Below are positions 53,670 through 62,310 of a stretch of DNA of 64,000 nucleotides, one piece after another (within the stretch, counting starts at the first letter, position 1; the number at the start of each line of letters is the position of its first letter). Made by a program: the position numbers and the translations under genes. This DNA comes from an uncultured Collinsella sp. (lineage in GTDB: Bacteria > Actinomycetota > Coriobacteriia > Coriobacteriales > Coriobacteriaceae). The notes under the pieces were generated by a model, which was not told the DNA's origin, made no database searches, and was given only the letters and a program-made list of their open reading frames with translations. The DNA lies in assembly GCA_902479065.1 (NCBI GenBank), contig CABSNM010000004.1, forward strand, positions 1 to 64,000, in the 5' to 3' direction.

Positions 53670-56228
53670 ATGGAATTTTACGCAAGCTGCCCCGAGGGCT
53701 TTGAGTCCGCACTCGCCGATGAGCTTAAACGCCTCGGGCTTTCGCATGTTCGCCGGCTGAAGGGCCGCGCCACGTTTGAGGGCGAGCTCGAAGAAGGCTA
53801 CCGCGCCTGTCTGTGGTCGCGTCTGGCGAGCCGCGTGTTTGCGGTGCTCGGGCGCTTTGAGGCGCAGGACGCCGACGAGCTGTACGATAGCGTTTACGAC
53901 ATCGCCTGGGAGAACATCGTCCGCCCCGGCGCCACCATTTCCATCACCGCCCGCGGCGTGACCGAGCAGCTGCGCAACACGCGCTTCTCGGCCCTGCGCG
54001 CCAAGGACGCGCTGTGCGACCGTCTGGCCGAGGCCACGGGCCGTCGCGCCGATGTCGACGCCGCCGATCCCGATGTTCACCTGCTGCTTTCGTTGCGTCA
54101 GCGTCGCGCGAGCATCAGCCTGGACCTTTCGGGCGACCCGCTGTTCAAACGCCTGCCGCCCGCAGCGACCCGCGCCGGCGAGGGCACGCACGTGCTGCGC
54201 CCCGACTACGCCGCCCTGGTGCTGGCGCAGGTCGGCTGGACCGCACTATGCGAGCGCGAGCTGACGGCCGACGATTACGAGAACGAAGCCCTCCCCACGC
54301 TGATCGATGCCTCGTGCGCCGGCGGCGGCCTGCTGCTGGAGGCCGCGAACATTCTGACCGACCGCGCCCCGGGCGCCGCACGCGAGCGCTGGGGCTTTGA
54401 GGGCTGGCAGCTGCACGACGCCGCTCTGTGGGAGCAGCTGCTTGCCGAGGCGCGCGAGCGCGAGGCGGCAGCGCGCGAGCGGCAGGCGCGCATCGTGGCC
54501 GCAGACATCGACCCCGCCGCTCGCAAGACCGCCGAGCGCATGGTCAAGTGCGCCGGCTACAAGCGTTTTGTCGACTTTTGCGCCGCCAAGTCCGCCACCG
54601 TGCTGGACCATGCTGGCGCCGTCGCCGGAGCCGCCGTAGTCGCAGACACCACCGAGACACCGCTTTCACTCATGCACGACGCCATGACTCTCATCGGCGA
54701 GCTGCGCCGCGCGCCCGAGCTCGCTTCGGCACCGGTCGCCGCACTCACCCGCGATGGCCTTATGGCCCGCGCGCTCCATGCCGAGCCCGCGCGCTCCATC
54801 GCCGTCATGCCCAATAACGAGGAGGCGGCTCTTGAGGTTTGGCCCTCGCTCGACCACGCCGCCGCGGCATTCGAGGCTGCGACCAGCGCAAACGCCGAGG
54901 AACAGTCCACGGACGCCGAAGGCGAAGCCGCCAACACCCCCATGCCCGAACCTGCCGCCACGCTCGACTTGGGCGACGGCAAGCCGCTGCCCGTGCTCAT
55001 CCCGGAGTCCGAGCAGTTCGCCAACCGCCTGCGCAAGAATGCCCGTCTGCGCCGCAAGTGGGCCAAGCGCGAGGGCGTGAGCTGCTATCGCGTCTACGAT
55101 GCCGACCTGCCCGACTACTCCGCTGCCATCGACCTGTACGAGGGTTGCCCGCAGACGCCGGGCCGCTGGCTCGTCATCGCCGAATACGCCGCGCCCAAGA
55201 CCATCGACCCCGCGCTGGCCCAGGCCCGCATGCTCGACATCTTGGCCATCGCGCCGCGCATCCTTGATGTTCCGGCCGAGCATGTGCACGCCAAGGCCCG
55301 CATGCGTTCGCGTGGCGGCTCGCAGTACGGCAAGCAGGGCGCCGGCAAGGGCGGATCGGGCGAGCGCGCCAACATCGCGCGCCGGCGTCTGCCGCTCATC
55401 GAAGAAGGCGGGCTCACCTTTGCCGTCAACTTTGACGACTACCTGGATGTGGGCATCTTCCTGGATCACCGCGTCACCCGCAACCTGGTGCGCGAACACG
55501 CCAAACAGGCACGCCGCTTCCTCAATCTGTTCGCCTATACCGGCACCGCCACCTGCTATGCGGCCGACGGCGGCGTCGAGGAAACCGTGACAGTCGACCT
55601 TTCCAACACCTACCTGGACTGGGCCGAGCGCAATATGCGTCAGAACGGCTTTGTTGGTCCGCAGCATCATTTTGTGCGCGACGACGTGCTCGCCTGGATT
55701 CGCGACCAGCGCCAGACGCGCAACCGCTGGGACTTGATCTTTGTCGACCCGCCCACGTTCTCGAACTCGTCCAAGATGGGCCGCCGCACCTGGGATGTCC
55801 AGCGCGACCATGTTGAGCTTTTGGCCGGCGTATCTCGCCTGCTTGCACAGGGCGGACATGCCATCTTTAGCTGCAACCTGCGCGGCTTCCGCCCCGAAAC
55901 GCGCAAGCTCGCGCGCGCGGGCGTCGTGCTGGAGGACATTACGGCACAGACCATCCCCGAGGACTTCGCGCGCAACCAGAAGGTGCACCACTGCTATATC
56001 GTGCGCCGACTGCCCATCGAGGACGCCATGGCCGAGGTCGGCTTTAGCGCCGAGGAGATTGCCGAGCGAACCGAGGGGCTGCGCAACCCCGAGGCGCGCA
56101 AGCCTCGTGCAGCAGCGCCCGCGCCCACGCAGGCCGGCAACGGCAAATCAAACTTTGCCGGCAAACCCTCCCCTGCCGGCAAGTCCAAAAAGAAGAAGTT
56201 CTACGCCAGCAAGCCCAAGGGCAAATAA
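53670..56228 (+). CDS. rlmL: RlmKL-type 23S rRNA methyltransferase with altered RlmL half
   Basis: The 852-residue protein has a THUMP domain (~45-155), an RlmL-like domain (~165-345), then the RlmK domain (RLRKN...YRVYDADLPDY, DYLDVGIFLDHR, LNLFAYTGTAT, VDPPTFSNS), which is intact. RlmK makes m7G2069 and RlmL m2G2445 in E. coli. Here RlmL motif I reads DASCAGGG instead of DxxCGSGT, and the NPPYG catalytic motif is replaced by ADTTET (~325-330), so the RlmL half looks inactive. A ~100-residue variable linker and a Lys-rich tail add length over the 702 residues of E. coli. Confidence 0.88.
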   Translation: MEFYASCPEGFESALADELKRLGLSHVRRLKGRATFEGELEEGYRACLWSRLASRVFAVLGRFEAQDADELYDSVYDIAWENIVRPGATISITARGVTEQLRNTRFSALRAKDALCDRLAEATGRRADVDAADPDVHLLLSLRQRRASISLDLSGDPLFKRLPPAATRAGEGTHVLRPDYAALVLAQVGWTALCERELTADDYENEALPTLIDASCAGGGLLLEAANILTDRAPGAARERWGFEGWQLHDAALWEQLLAEAREREAAARERQARIVAADIDPAARKTAERMVKCAGYKRFVDFCAAKSATVLDHAGAVAGAAVVADTTETPLSLMHDAMTLIGELRRAPELASAPVAALTRDGLMARALHAEPARSIAVMPNNEEAALEVWPSLDHAAAAFEAATSANAEEQSTDAEGEAANTPMPEPAATLDLGDGKPLPVLIPESEQFANRLRKNARLRRKWAKREGVSCYRVYDADLPDYSAAIDLYEGCPQTPGRWLVIAEYAAPKTIDPALAQARMLDILAIAPRILDVPAEHVHAKARMRSRGGSQYGKQGAGKGGSGERANIARRRLPLIEEGGLTFAVNFDDYLDVGIFLDHRVTRNLVREHAKQARRFLNLFAYTGTATCYAADGGVEETVTVDLSNTYLDWAERNMRQNGFVGPQHHFVRDDVLAWIRDQRQTRNRWDLIFVDPPTFSNSSKMGRRTWDVQRDHVELLAGVSRLLAQGGHAIFSCNLRGFRPETRKLARAGVVLEDITAQTIPEDFARNQKVHHCYIVRRLPIEDAMAEVGFSAEEIAERTEGLRNPEARKPRAAAPAPTQAGNGKSNFAGKPSPAGKSKKKKFYASKPKGK

Positions 56229-56232
56229 CAAA

Positions 56233-56297
56233 GTTGCGGTGGAATACGGACTGTTTTACCTGGAATTAGGCAAATATAGACCGTATTTCACCGCAAC
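56233..56297. repeat. Inverted repeat between convergent genes
   Basis: 17-bp arms with one mismatch (GTTGCGGTG, then AATACGG) enclose about 31 nt. It lies between the convergent rRNA methyltransferase and response-regulator genes and could end both transcripts. Confidence 0.65.
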
Positions 56298-56322
56298 TCA
56301 TATTGGGATAGCGGATGCCGAC

Positions 56323-57036
56323 CTATCCCTGGGTGACCAATCGGTAACCGATACCCACATGCGTCTGGATATAGCGCGGATGCGCGGGGTCGGATTCGAT
56401 CTTCTTGCGCAGCGTGCCCATAAAGACGCGCAGGCTCGCCAGGTCGCTCTTAGTTGCCGTGCCCCAAATCTCGTGCAGGATAAACTGGTGCGTTAGTACC
56501 TTGTCGGCGTTATGTGCCAGCAGGCACAAGAGCTTGTACTCAATCGGCGTCAGATGCAGCTCCTCGCCATCCATCGTGGCAATGCCGGCATCAAAGTCGA
56601 TATGCAGCTCACCGGCATCGAACGTGCCCTCGGAGGCAACGCCGCCCGATTGCGCATACGAAAGGCGCCTGAGCGTCGTGCGAATGCGCGCGAGCAGCTC
56701 CTCGACCGAAAACGGCTTGGTCAGGTAGTCGTCGGCGCCGGCATCGAGTGCGCGAATCTTGTCCGCATCCTCGCTACGCGCCGATACCACGATAATCGGC
56801 ATGCCCGACCATGCGCGCACCGACTCCACCACCTTGACGCCGTCCATATCGGGCAGACCCAGGTCGAGCAGCACAATGCTCGGTGCCTGCGATGAGGCGG
56901 CAGCGATGGCGGCATGGGCGGTCTCCACGGCCATATGACGCAAGCCGTGCGCCTCGAGCGCGGCAACAATAAGATTGCGGACAGCGGGGTCGTCCTCAAC
57001 GACCAAGATGAGCGGTTTTACGGCAGAGTTCGGCAC
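56323..57036 (-). CDS. KdpE-like response regulator
   Basis: The 237-residue OmpR/PhoB-type regulator has a receiver domain (LVVEDDPAV, phospho-acceptor Asp in LLDLGLPDMDG, VSARSED, lysine in LTKPF) and a winged-helix DNA-binding domain (LTPIEYKLLCLL ... GYRLV). The segment IRTTLRR resembles KdpE. The GTG at 57036 has AAGGAG at proper spacing, inside the kinase's last codons; upstream text is not family-like. It is paired with the adjacent kinase. Its targets probably include the Kup operon. Confidence 0.9.
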   Translation of the reverse strand: MPNSAVKPLILVVEDDPAVRNLIVAALEAHGLRHMAVETAHAAIAAASSQAPSIVLLDLGLPDMDGVKVVESVRAWSGMPIIVVSARSEDADKIRALDAGADDYLTKPFSVEELLARIRTTLRRLSYAQSGGVASEGTFDAGELHIDFDAGIATMDGEELHLTPIEYKLLCLLAHNADKVLTHQFILHEIWGTATKSDLASLRVFMGTLRKKIESDPAHPRYIQTHVGIGYRLVTQG

Positions 57037-57040
57037 AGCG

Positions 57041-58666
57041 CTACTCCTTATCAAACGAAACGTCGGCGACGGGAAGCTCAATCGTAAAGACCGAGCCGTG
57101 CGGGTCCGCCGCGGCAACCTCTATGCTACCGCCATGCGCCAGCGCAATGGAGCGGCAGAGCGAAAGCCCCAGGCCCACACTACGGTGGCTGTCGGCCAGG
57201 CCATGGTTGGCGGTATAGAACGACTCGAAGATGCGCTCGCGATCCTCGGGTGCGATGCCTGGACCATCATCGGCCACCGAGCACGCCACGCGTCCATCGT
57301 CGACGCTAATCGAAATCATGATATGCGAGCCTGCGGGCGTATAGGTGATGGCGTTGTTCACCAGATTGACCACCAGCTGCACCATCAGGCGCGCATCGAC
57401 GTTGACGAGCGCCGGCTCATCGCACGCCACCACCTTAAGGTCGTGCTCGCGCACGGCAGGGTTCACGTGGCGCAGCGCCTCCTCCACGATATCGTCCATG
57501 AGCTCGAGCGTGGTCGACAGGCGCATACCGCCGCCCTCGAGCTTGGTGATGGCGAGCAGGTTCTCGACGGTGGCGTTGAGCCATTGCGCATCCGAGCGAA
57601 TGGACAAGAGCAGGCCGCGGCGCGTTTGGGCGTCGAGCACGGCGGTGCCGGTCGAGCCCTGGTCGAGCAGCACATCGGCATTACCCGAAATACTGGTGAG
57701 CGGCGTGCGCAGGTCGTGCGAGATGGAGCGCAGCAGGTTGGCGCGCAGCTGCTCATTTTTGGCAAGCACCGCCGCCTCCTCGCGGGCCTCCATGGCGCGG
57801 GCGCGATCGAGCGCCAGCTCGCCTTCGCTCACGATAGCATCGGCAAGTGTCCGCTCCTCGTGCGTCAGCACGTCGGGCTCGGCAACGATAGCCAGCACGC
57901 CCACCACCGAGGCGGGGTCGCCCGAGCGCGCGAAGCCGTCGCCTGTGCGAACCGTCAGGTAGATGCCATAAAACGCCGAGCCGCCGAACGTAGCATCGAG
58001 CGGCGTTCCCACATAGGCGGACGCCGAGAGCCGCGGTGGCATCTGCGGCGCCAGCTCGTGCACCGGCGCGGCATCGCCCACGGCCGTGTATGTCGCACGC
58101 GGCAGCAGGTCATCGCCCTCGGCGTCGGCGCTGTACCACACGACCGGACAGCCCGAAAGACGCGCCAGCTGCGTGGCCATGGCGTGAACGATCTGCTGCT
58201 CGTCGGCGCACCGCTGCAGCATGCGATTGGTCTCGAGCACCATATGCGTGCGGCGGTCGCTGGCGGCAGCCTGTGCCAAGGCGCGGCGCAGGGCCAACGC
58301 AATCGAGCTCGACACAAGCGAGACCACGAACATGATGAAGAACATGCCGGGATAGCCGCGGTCGATAAGCGACAGCGAGTAGCGCGGGTCGACAAACAAG
58401 AAGTTGTAGAGCGCCACGGCGGCAGCCGAGCTCAGCAAGCAATACAGGCGACTCCAGGTAAAGAATGCGCACAGCTGAACGGCGAACACATAGACGATCA
58501 TGATGCTCGGCGCGAGACCCGGATGGTCGAGCAGCGCGCCCACAATCGTCGCCGCGACCAGCAGCCCCACCGACACGCAGATATCGTACAGGGGGCCGCG
58601 ACGCGTCATCGTAGTGCGCCGCCACCAAAAGTTCTCGGCAATATCACCGTCCGCACGGACGTCCAT
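57041..58666 (-). CDS. Truncated KdpD-like sensor histidine kinase
   Basis: The 541-residue kinase has a DUF4118-type membrane region (four helices, ~28-125, with VYVFAVQLCAFFTWSRLYC), a GAF-like linker, then HisKA (SISHDLRTPLTSISGNADV) and HATPase domains (NLVNNAITYTP, DDGPGIAPED, GLGLSLCRSIA). It resembles KdpD from its membrane part onwards but lacks the N-terminal KdpD/Usp region that binds ATP or c-di-AMP. No kdpFABC genes are present; Kup is the neighbour, so a potassium-sensing role is inferred. Confidence 0.9.
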   Translation of the reverse strand: MDVRADGDIAENFWWRRTTMTRRGPLYDICVSVGLLVAATIVGALLDHPGLAPSIMIVYVFAVQLCAFFTWSRLYCLLSSAAAVALYNFLFVDPRYSLSLIDRGYPGMFFIMFVVSLVSSSIALALRRALAQAAASDRRTHMVLETNRMLQRCADEQQIVHAMATQLARLSGCPVVWYSADAEGDDLLPRATYTAVGDAAPVHELAPQMPPRLSASAYVGTPLDATFGGSAFYGIYLTVRTGDGFARSGDPASVVGVLAIVAEPDVLTHEERTLADAIVSEGELALDRARAMEAREEAAVLAKNEQLRANLLRSISHDLRTPLTSISGNADVLLDQGSTGTAVLDAQTRRGLLLSIRSDAQWLNATVENLLAITKLEGGGMRLSTTLELMDDIVEEALRHVNPAVREHDLKVVACDEPALVNVDARLMVQLVVNLVNNAITYTPAGSHIMISISVDDGRVACSVADDGPGIAPEDRERIFESFYTANHGLADSHRSVGLGLSLCRSIALAHGGSIEVAAADPHGSVFTIELPVADVSFDKE

Positions 58667-58694
58667 CAGCGCCCCGCCCCTCTCTCAAAAACAA

Positions 58695-58732
58695 AAACCA
58701 CCACAAAGGGACAGGCACCTTTGTGGTGGTTT
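58695..58732. repeat. GGGACTGTCCC palindrome, copy 5 (variant)
   Basis: AACCACCACAAAGG pairs with CCTTTGTGGTGGTT across GACAGGCA. The arm sequence (CCACCA) differs from other copies yet is matched on both sides. A partial extra copy of the right arm follows at 58731-58747. Confidence 0.65.
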
Positions 58733-58777
58733 CCCTTGTGGTGGTTCCAAGTGTATAGCCTTTGCAACCTGCGGTCG

Positions 58778-59005
58778 CTAGACAAACAGCACGTGCGCGA
58801 GCAGGGCACACACGCACACCGCTCCAAATACCAGTGCCACGATCGAAATTACGCGATCGGCCATATCCATGTTGGCACGATTCGTAAAGAACCGATCTTC
58901 GGCGGCGTCGACGCGCGCCTCACGCACCATTTCGACCACCGCCTCACGGCCATCGAGCGCCTTTGTATCCATGTTTACCTCCCCGGCCTCATGCTTATCC
59001 ATCAA
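58778..59005 (-). CDS. Small single-pass membrane protein between Kup and the KdpD-like kinase
   Basis: The 75-residue protein (74 from the second ATG) has a charged N-terminal half (KALDGREAVVEMVREARVDA) and one C-terminal membrane helix (VISIVALVFGAVCVCALLAH). I do not recognise a family. GGAG lies ~10 nt before the start, and the gene follows kup by 27 bp. Its place between a K+ transporter and a K+-type sensor suggests an accessory or regulatory subunit, comparable in position only to KdpF. Confidence 0.65.
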   Translation of the reverse strand: MMDKHEAGEVNMDTKALDGREAVVEMVREARVDAAEDRFFTNRANMDMADRVISIVALVFGAVCVCALLAHVLFV

Positions 59006-59032
59006 AAACCAACTCCGTGTAGCCGCCGACGT

Positions 59033-61060
59033 CTACGGCCGCTCGTTGGGGGCCAGGCGCTGCATCTTGTTCACGGCCTTGAACTTGGTGAACAGCGGCA
59101 CGTACTCAAAGCTCACGTTGGAGTTCTCCAGGCCGTACCAACGTGCAGGCGTGCCGGCGGCGCGGCGGATAATGTACTTGAGCGTGATGGCCGTACGCTC
59201 GCTCGGCTCCACATCGCTTTCGGGCGCCAGAAGCTTACGGATCAGGACGAACTTGAACGTGCCGATGTTACCCGGATCCTTGTAGACCGAGTAGTCATGC
59301 GTCTGCGGCGGCAGCTCGCCGGTGGCAGCCAGGTCCTGAACGACCTGACGCAGGTAGGCATTGACGCGCTGGTTGATCTTGTAGCCCAGGTACAGATGCA
59401 CGCGGAACACGTAATCGGTGCCGAACGTCTCGACCGAATAGGCAAAGGTGTGCGGTTCGTCCATGGTCTCGACATTCACAAACCACCAGGCGCGGGCGCG
59501 CTTGGGATGCTTGTCCAAGATCGAATAGACGATATCGCGGTCGATGTAGTCGGTATGGGTGTCCTTGGTCAGGTACACGACGTTGTCGCTCATGCGCTCG
59601 TAACGGTCGTCGTCGCGCAGGCGCTTGAGCTGCGGCAGGTAGCTGCGCAGCGGCAGCAGCGTAAACTGGCGCTGCTCAACAGCCGTACCGTTGTACCAGC
59701 ACACCATGATGCCCATGATGAGCGCGGCCATGAGGATGGTGAAGTAGCCGCCGTGGAAGAACTTGGTAAGTGAGCTCACGAAGAAGAAGCCTTCGAGCAA
59801 AAGGAAGAAGGCCGCGAAGATCCACGGAGCAACCTTGAGCTTGCGCTCCTCGTGCAGGTAGAAGAAGAGCAGCAGCGTGGTGCACATCATAGTCAGCGTA
59901 ATGGCAAGGCCGTAGGCGGCTTCCATATGCGCCGAGTTCTGGAACAGCAGCACCACGATGACGCAGCCGACAAGCATGACGTTGTTGACCATGGGGATGT
60001 AGAGCTGGCCCTTGGTCTCGGCAGGGTAGAAGACCTGCATGTGCGGCATGAGGTCCAGACGGCTGGCCTCGGACACCAGCGAGAATGCGCCGGTGATGAG
60101 CGCCTGCGAGGCAATGATGGCCGCGACGGTGGAAAGGCCGACGGCAAACGGGCGCAGGCCCGGGGCGAGCATCTGGTAGAACGGGTTGAGGTCGGCAATG
60201 CCCATGAGCTCGGGGTTGGCAGCGTTGTTCATAAGCCAAGCGCCCTGGCCCATATAGGAAAGCAGCAGGCAGCACTTAACGAACGGCCAGGTAGCGTAGA
60301 TGTTGCCGCGGCCGACGTGGCCCATGTCGGAGTAGAGCGCCTCGGCACCGGTGGTGGCGAGGAAGCAGCTGCCCAGAATCATGATGCCCGCGTGGTTGTT
60401 GGGGCTCAGCAAAAAGGCGATGCCGCGCACCGGGTTGAGGCACAGCAGCACGGCGGGGTGCTGGAAGACAAAGAACAGACCCGTGCCGCCCAGGAACAGG
60501 AACCACAGCGTCATGATGGGGCCAAAGGCGTGACCGATCTTGGCCGTACCGATGCGCTGTACCAAGAAGAGCACGATGATGATGGCGAGCGTAATGGCGA
60601 CGACGCGGCCCTGGTCATCGCCCAGCACGGCATGGACCGCCGGAATGGTGCGCAGGCCCTCGATGGCCGTGGTAACGGTAACGGCCGGCGTCAGGATGCC
60701 GTCGGCGAGCAGCGCGGCGCCTCCCAGCATGGCGGGGATGATAAGCCACTTGCCGCAGCGCTTGACCAGGCTGTACAGGGCAAAGATGCCGCCCTCACCA
60801 TGGTTATCGGCGCGCAGCGAGATGAGCACATACTTGATGGTGGTCAGCAACGTGACCGTCCACACGACAAGGGAGAGCGCGCCGAGCACGAACTCCTCCG
60901 TGACGCTTCCGATGCCGCCGTTGCCGGCAACGAGCGCCTTGGTTACATACATGGGGCTGGTGCCGATATCGCCGTACACCACGCCCAGCGTGACGAGCAT
61001 CGCCGAGATGCTCACAGGAATCGCAGCGTGCGAGGCTGCCTCCTTGGCCTTTTGTTCCAT
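59033..61060 (-). CDS. kup: Kup-family potassium transporter
   Basis: The 675-residue protein is of the KUP/HAK/KT type. About 12 membrane helices begin with LGVVYGDIGTSPMYV, the family signature. NHGEGGIFALYSL, GDSALLADGILTPAVTV-like text (GAALLADGILTPAV) and a ~200-residue cytoplasmic C-terminal domain are present. It imports K+ probably with H+. The ATG at 61060 has GGGAGGA upstream. It heads the kup-small protein-kinase-regulator run. Confidence 0.95.
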   Translation of the reverse strand: MEQKAKEAASHAAIPVSISAMLVTLGVVYGDIGTSPMYVTKALVAGNGGIGSVTEEFVLGALSLVVWTVTLLTTIKYVLISLRADNHGEGGIFALYSLVKRCGKWLIIPAMLGGAALLADGILTPAVTVTTAIEGLRTIPAVHAVLGDDQGRVVAITLAIIIVLFLVQRIGTAKIGHAFGPIMTLWFLFLGGTGLFFVFQHPAVLLCLNPVRGIAFLLSPNNHAGIMILGSCFLATTGAEALYSDMGHVGRGNIYATWPFVKCCLLLSYMGQGAWLMNNAANPELMGIADLNPFYQMLAPGLRPFAVGLSTVAAIIASQALITGAFSLVSEASRLDLMPHMQVFYPAETKGQLYIPMVNNVMLVGCVIVVLLFQNSAHMEAAYGLAITLTMMCTTLLLFFYLHEERKLKVAPWIFAAFFLLLEGFFFVSSLTKFFHGGYFTILMAALIMGIMVCWYNGTAVEQRQFTLLPLRSYLPQLKRLRDDDRYERMSDNVVYLTKDTHTDYIDRDIVYSILDKHPKRARAWWFVNVETMDEPHTFAYSVETFGTDYVFRVHLYLGYKINQRVNAYLRQVVQDLAATGELPPQTHDYSVYKDPGNIGTFKFVLIRKLLAPESDVEPSERTAITLKYIIRRAAGTPARWYGLENSNVSFEYVPLFTKFKAVNKMQRLAPNERP

Positions 61061-61095
61061 AAGCCGGTTTCCTCCCAACTTTAATGTTCGAAGGA

Positions 61096-61101
61096 ATTAT
61101 A
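61096..61101 (-). promoter_or_regulatory. Possible -10 of the kup promoter
   Basis: TATAAT occurs on the minus strand 36 bp before the kup start. No good -35 was found at 16-18 nt. The gap is too short for a c-di-AMP (ydaO) riboswitch. Confidence 0.35.
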
Positions 61102-61184
61102 GGTAATCGGCCCATGTCTGAATGGCACTGTTTTCCCAGCTAAATAAACATTTATACGGCCTTTAGGCCACCTCGGCGATATGG

Positions 61185-61216
61185 AATGTGACAAAGGGAC
61201 TGTCCCTTTGTCACAT
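61185..61216. repeat. GGGACTGTCCC palindrome, copy 6
   Basis: A nearly perfect palindrome, ATGTGACAAAGGGAC with its complement, lies between the nitroreductase stop and the kup promoter region. Confidence 0.75.
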
Positions 61217-61227
61217 CGCCGCATTCG

Positions 61228-62097
61228 TTACTTGCCGAGCCAGTTTTTGAACCACCACTCCATGGAGCGGCTCATCTCGGCCATAAAGGGGCTCGTGTGC
61301 TTGCGGGTGTAGATGTCCACCACGCGCTCGCCTACCTCGCGGGCATGCGGACGGAACATCGCGTCCATCTCGGCCACCTGCGCGTCCATGGTCGCAGCAT
61401 CGGCGCGGCAGTAGCGCTCCTCATGCACCAGGTTCACCACGGGATGCGCAATGGCCGGACGCTCCTTACGGGGCGTGCCGATGATGAGCATCGACAACGG
61501 CATGGTATACGGAGGCAGATCGAGCAGCTCGGCCACTTCCTCGGCATTCTCGACGATATCACCGATGTAGCAGCTCCCCAGGCCCAGGGCCTCGGCGGCG
61601 ACCACGGCGTTTTGCGCAGCGATCACGGCGTCCTGGGCCGCGATGGCAAAGTCACCCAAACCCGGTGCACGGCGGGGCGCCTTGCCCGTGCGCTCGACAA
61701 ACTCGGGCTCAAAGCAGCCCACGTGCTCAAACAGATCGATCCACTTGGCATAGTCGACCACAAATATAAGTGCCCAGGGCGCCTTGGCGATCATGGGCTG
61801 GTGGTCGCACAGGTCGGCCAGACGATCCAGCGTAGCCTGCTCGCGAATGCTCACGATGGAATACATCATCATGGCGCCCGCCGACGGCGCGCGACTCGCC
61901 GCATGCAAAATTGCCGCCCGCTGCTCGTCGGTCACCGCCACGGGACGGTCGTCGTCATCACGCGCGAAGGCACGCGTGGAGGAACGGTGCTCCAACGTGT
62001 CCAGCACCGCATTGCCCGTCGTCTCGACCGGATAGCCGCCCGCGTCCATGCCAGCGTCCACGTCACCCGCACTCGTCATACAAGCCCGTTCGTTCAT
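61228..62097 (-). CDS. Nitroreductase-family flavoprotein
   Basis: The 289-residue FMN-dependent oxidoreductase has the N-terminal LEHRSSTRAFA flavin motif, SRAPSAGAMMMYS and GLGSCYIGDIVEN. It is longer than typical nitroreductases through a ~35-residue N-terminal leader and a C-terminal helical tail (residues ~220-289). It probably reduces quinones, nitroaromatics or other electron acceptors. The ATG at 62097 has GAGG about 8 nt upstream. Confidence 0.88.
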   Translation of the reverse strand: MNERACMTSAGDVDAGMDAGGYPVETTGNAVLDTLEHRSSTRAFARDDDDRPVAVTDEQRAAILHAASRAPSAGAMMMYSIVSIREQATLDRLADLCDHQPMIAKAPWALIFVVDYAKWIDLFEHVGCFEPEFVERTGKAPRRAPGLGDFAIAAQDAVIAAQNAVVAAEALGLGSCYIGDIVENAEEVAELLDLPPYTMPLSMLIIGTPRKERPAIAHPVVNLVHEERYCRADAATMDAQVAEMDAMFRPHAREVGERVVDIYTRKHTSPFMAEMSRSMEWWFKNWLGK

Positions 62098-62310
62098 CGC
62101 CTCATCCTCGCCAATTCTTTAAGAAGCCTTTACGTTTCCGTGTAATTCCCGTCCATTATCGCGCAGGTCGCCACTACATTGCGCCACACCGTCACACGTG
62201 CGCGTTAATATGGCTGGTTGTTGTGCGCAGACACCAATTGCAGCGCATATCTTGGTAACAATCGGGTAAACCCCCGCTTTCGTACGTTTTAGTTTGTGAG
62301 GAGTCTCAGC

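Noticed and set aside
61061..61227. c-di-AMP (ydaO) riboswitch upstream of kup
   Set aside because: The gap is only ~165 bp, about 30 of which is a REP-like palindrome; none of the riboswitch's conserved segments is visible.
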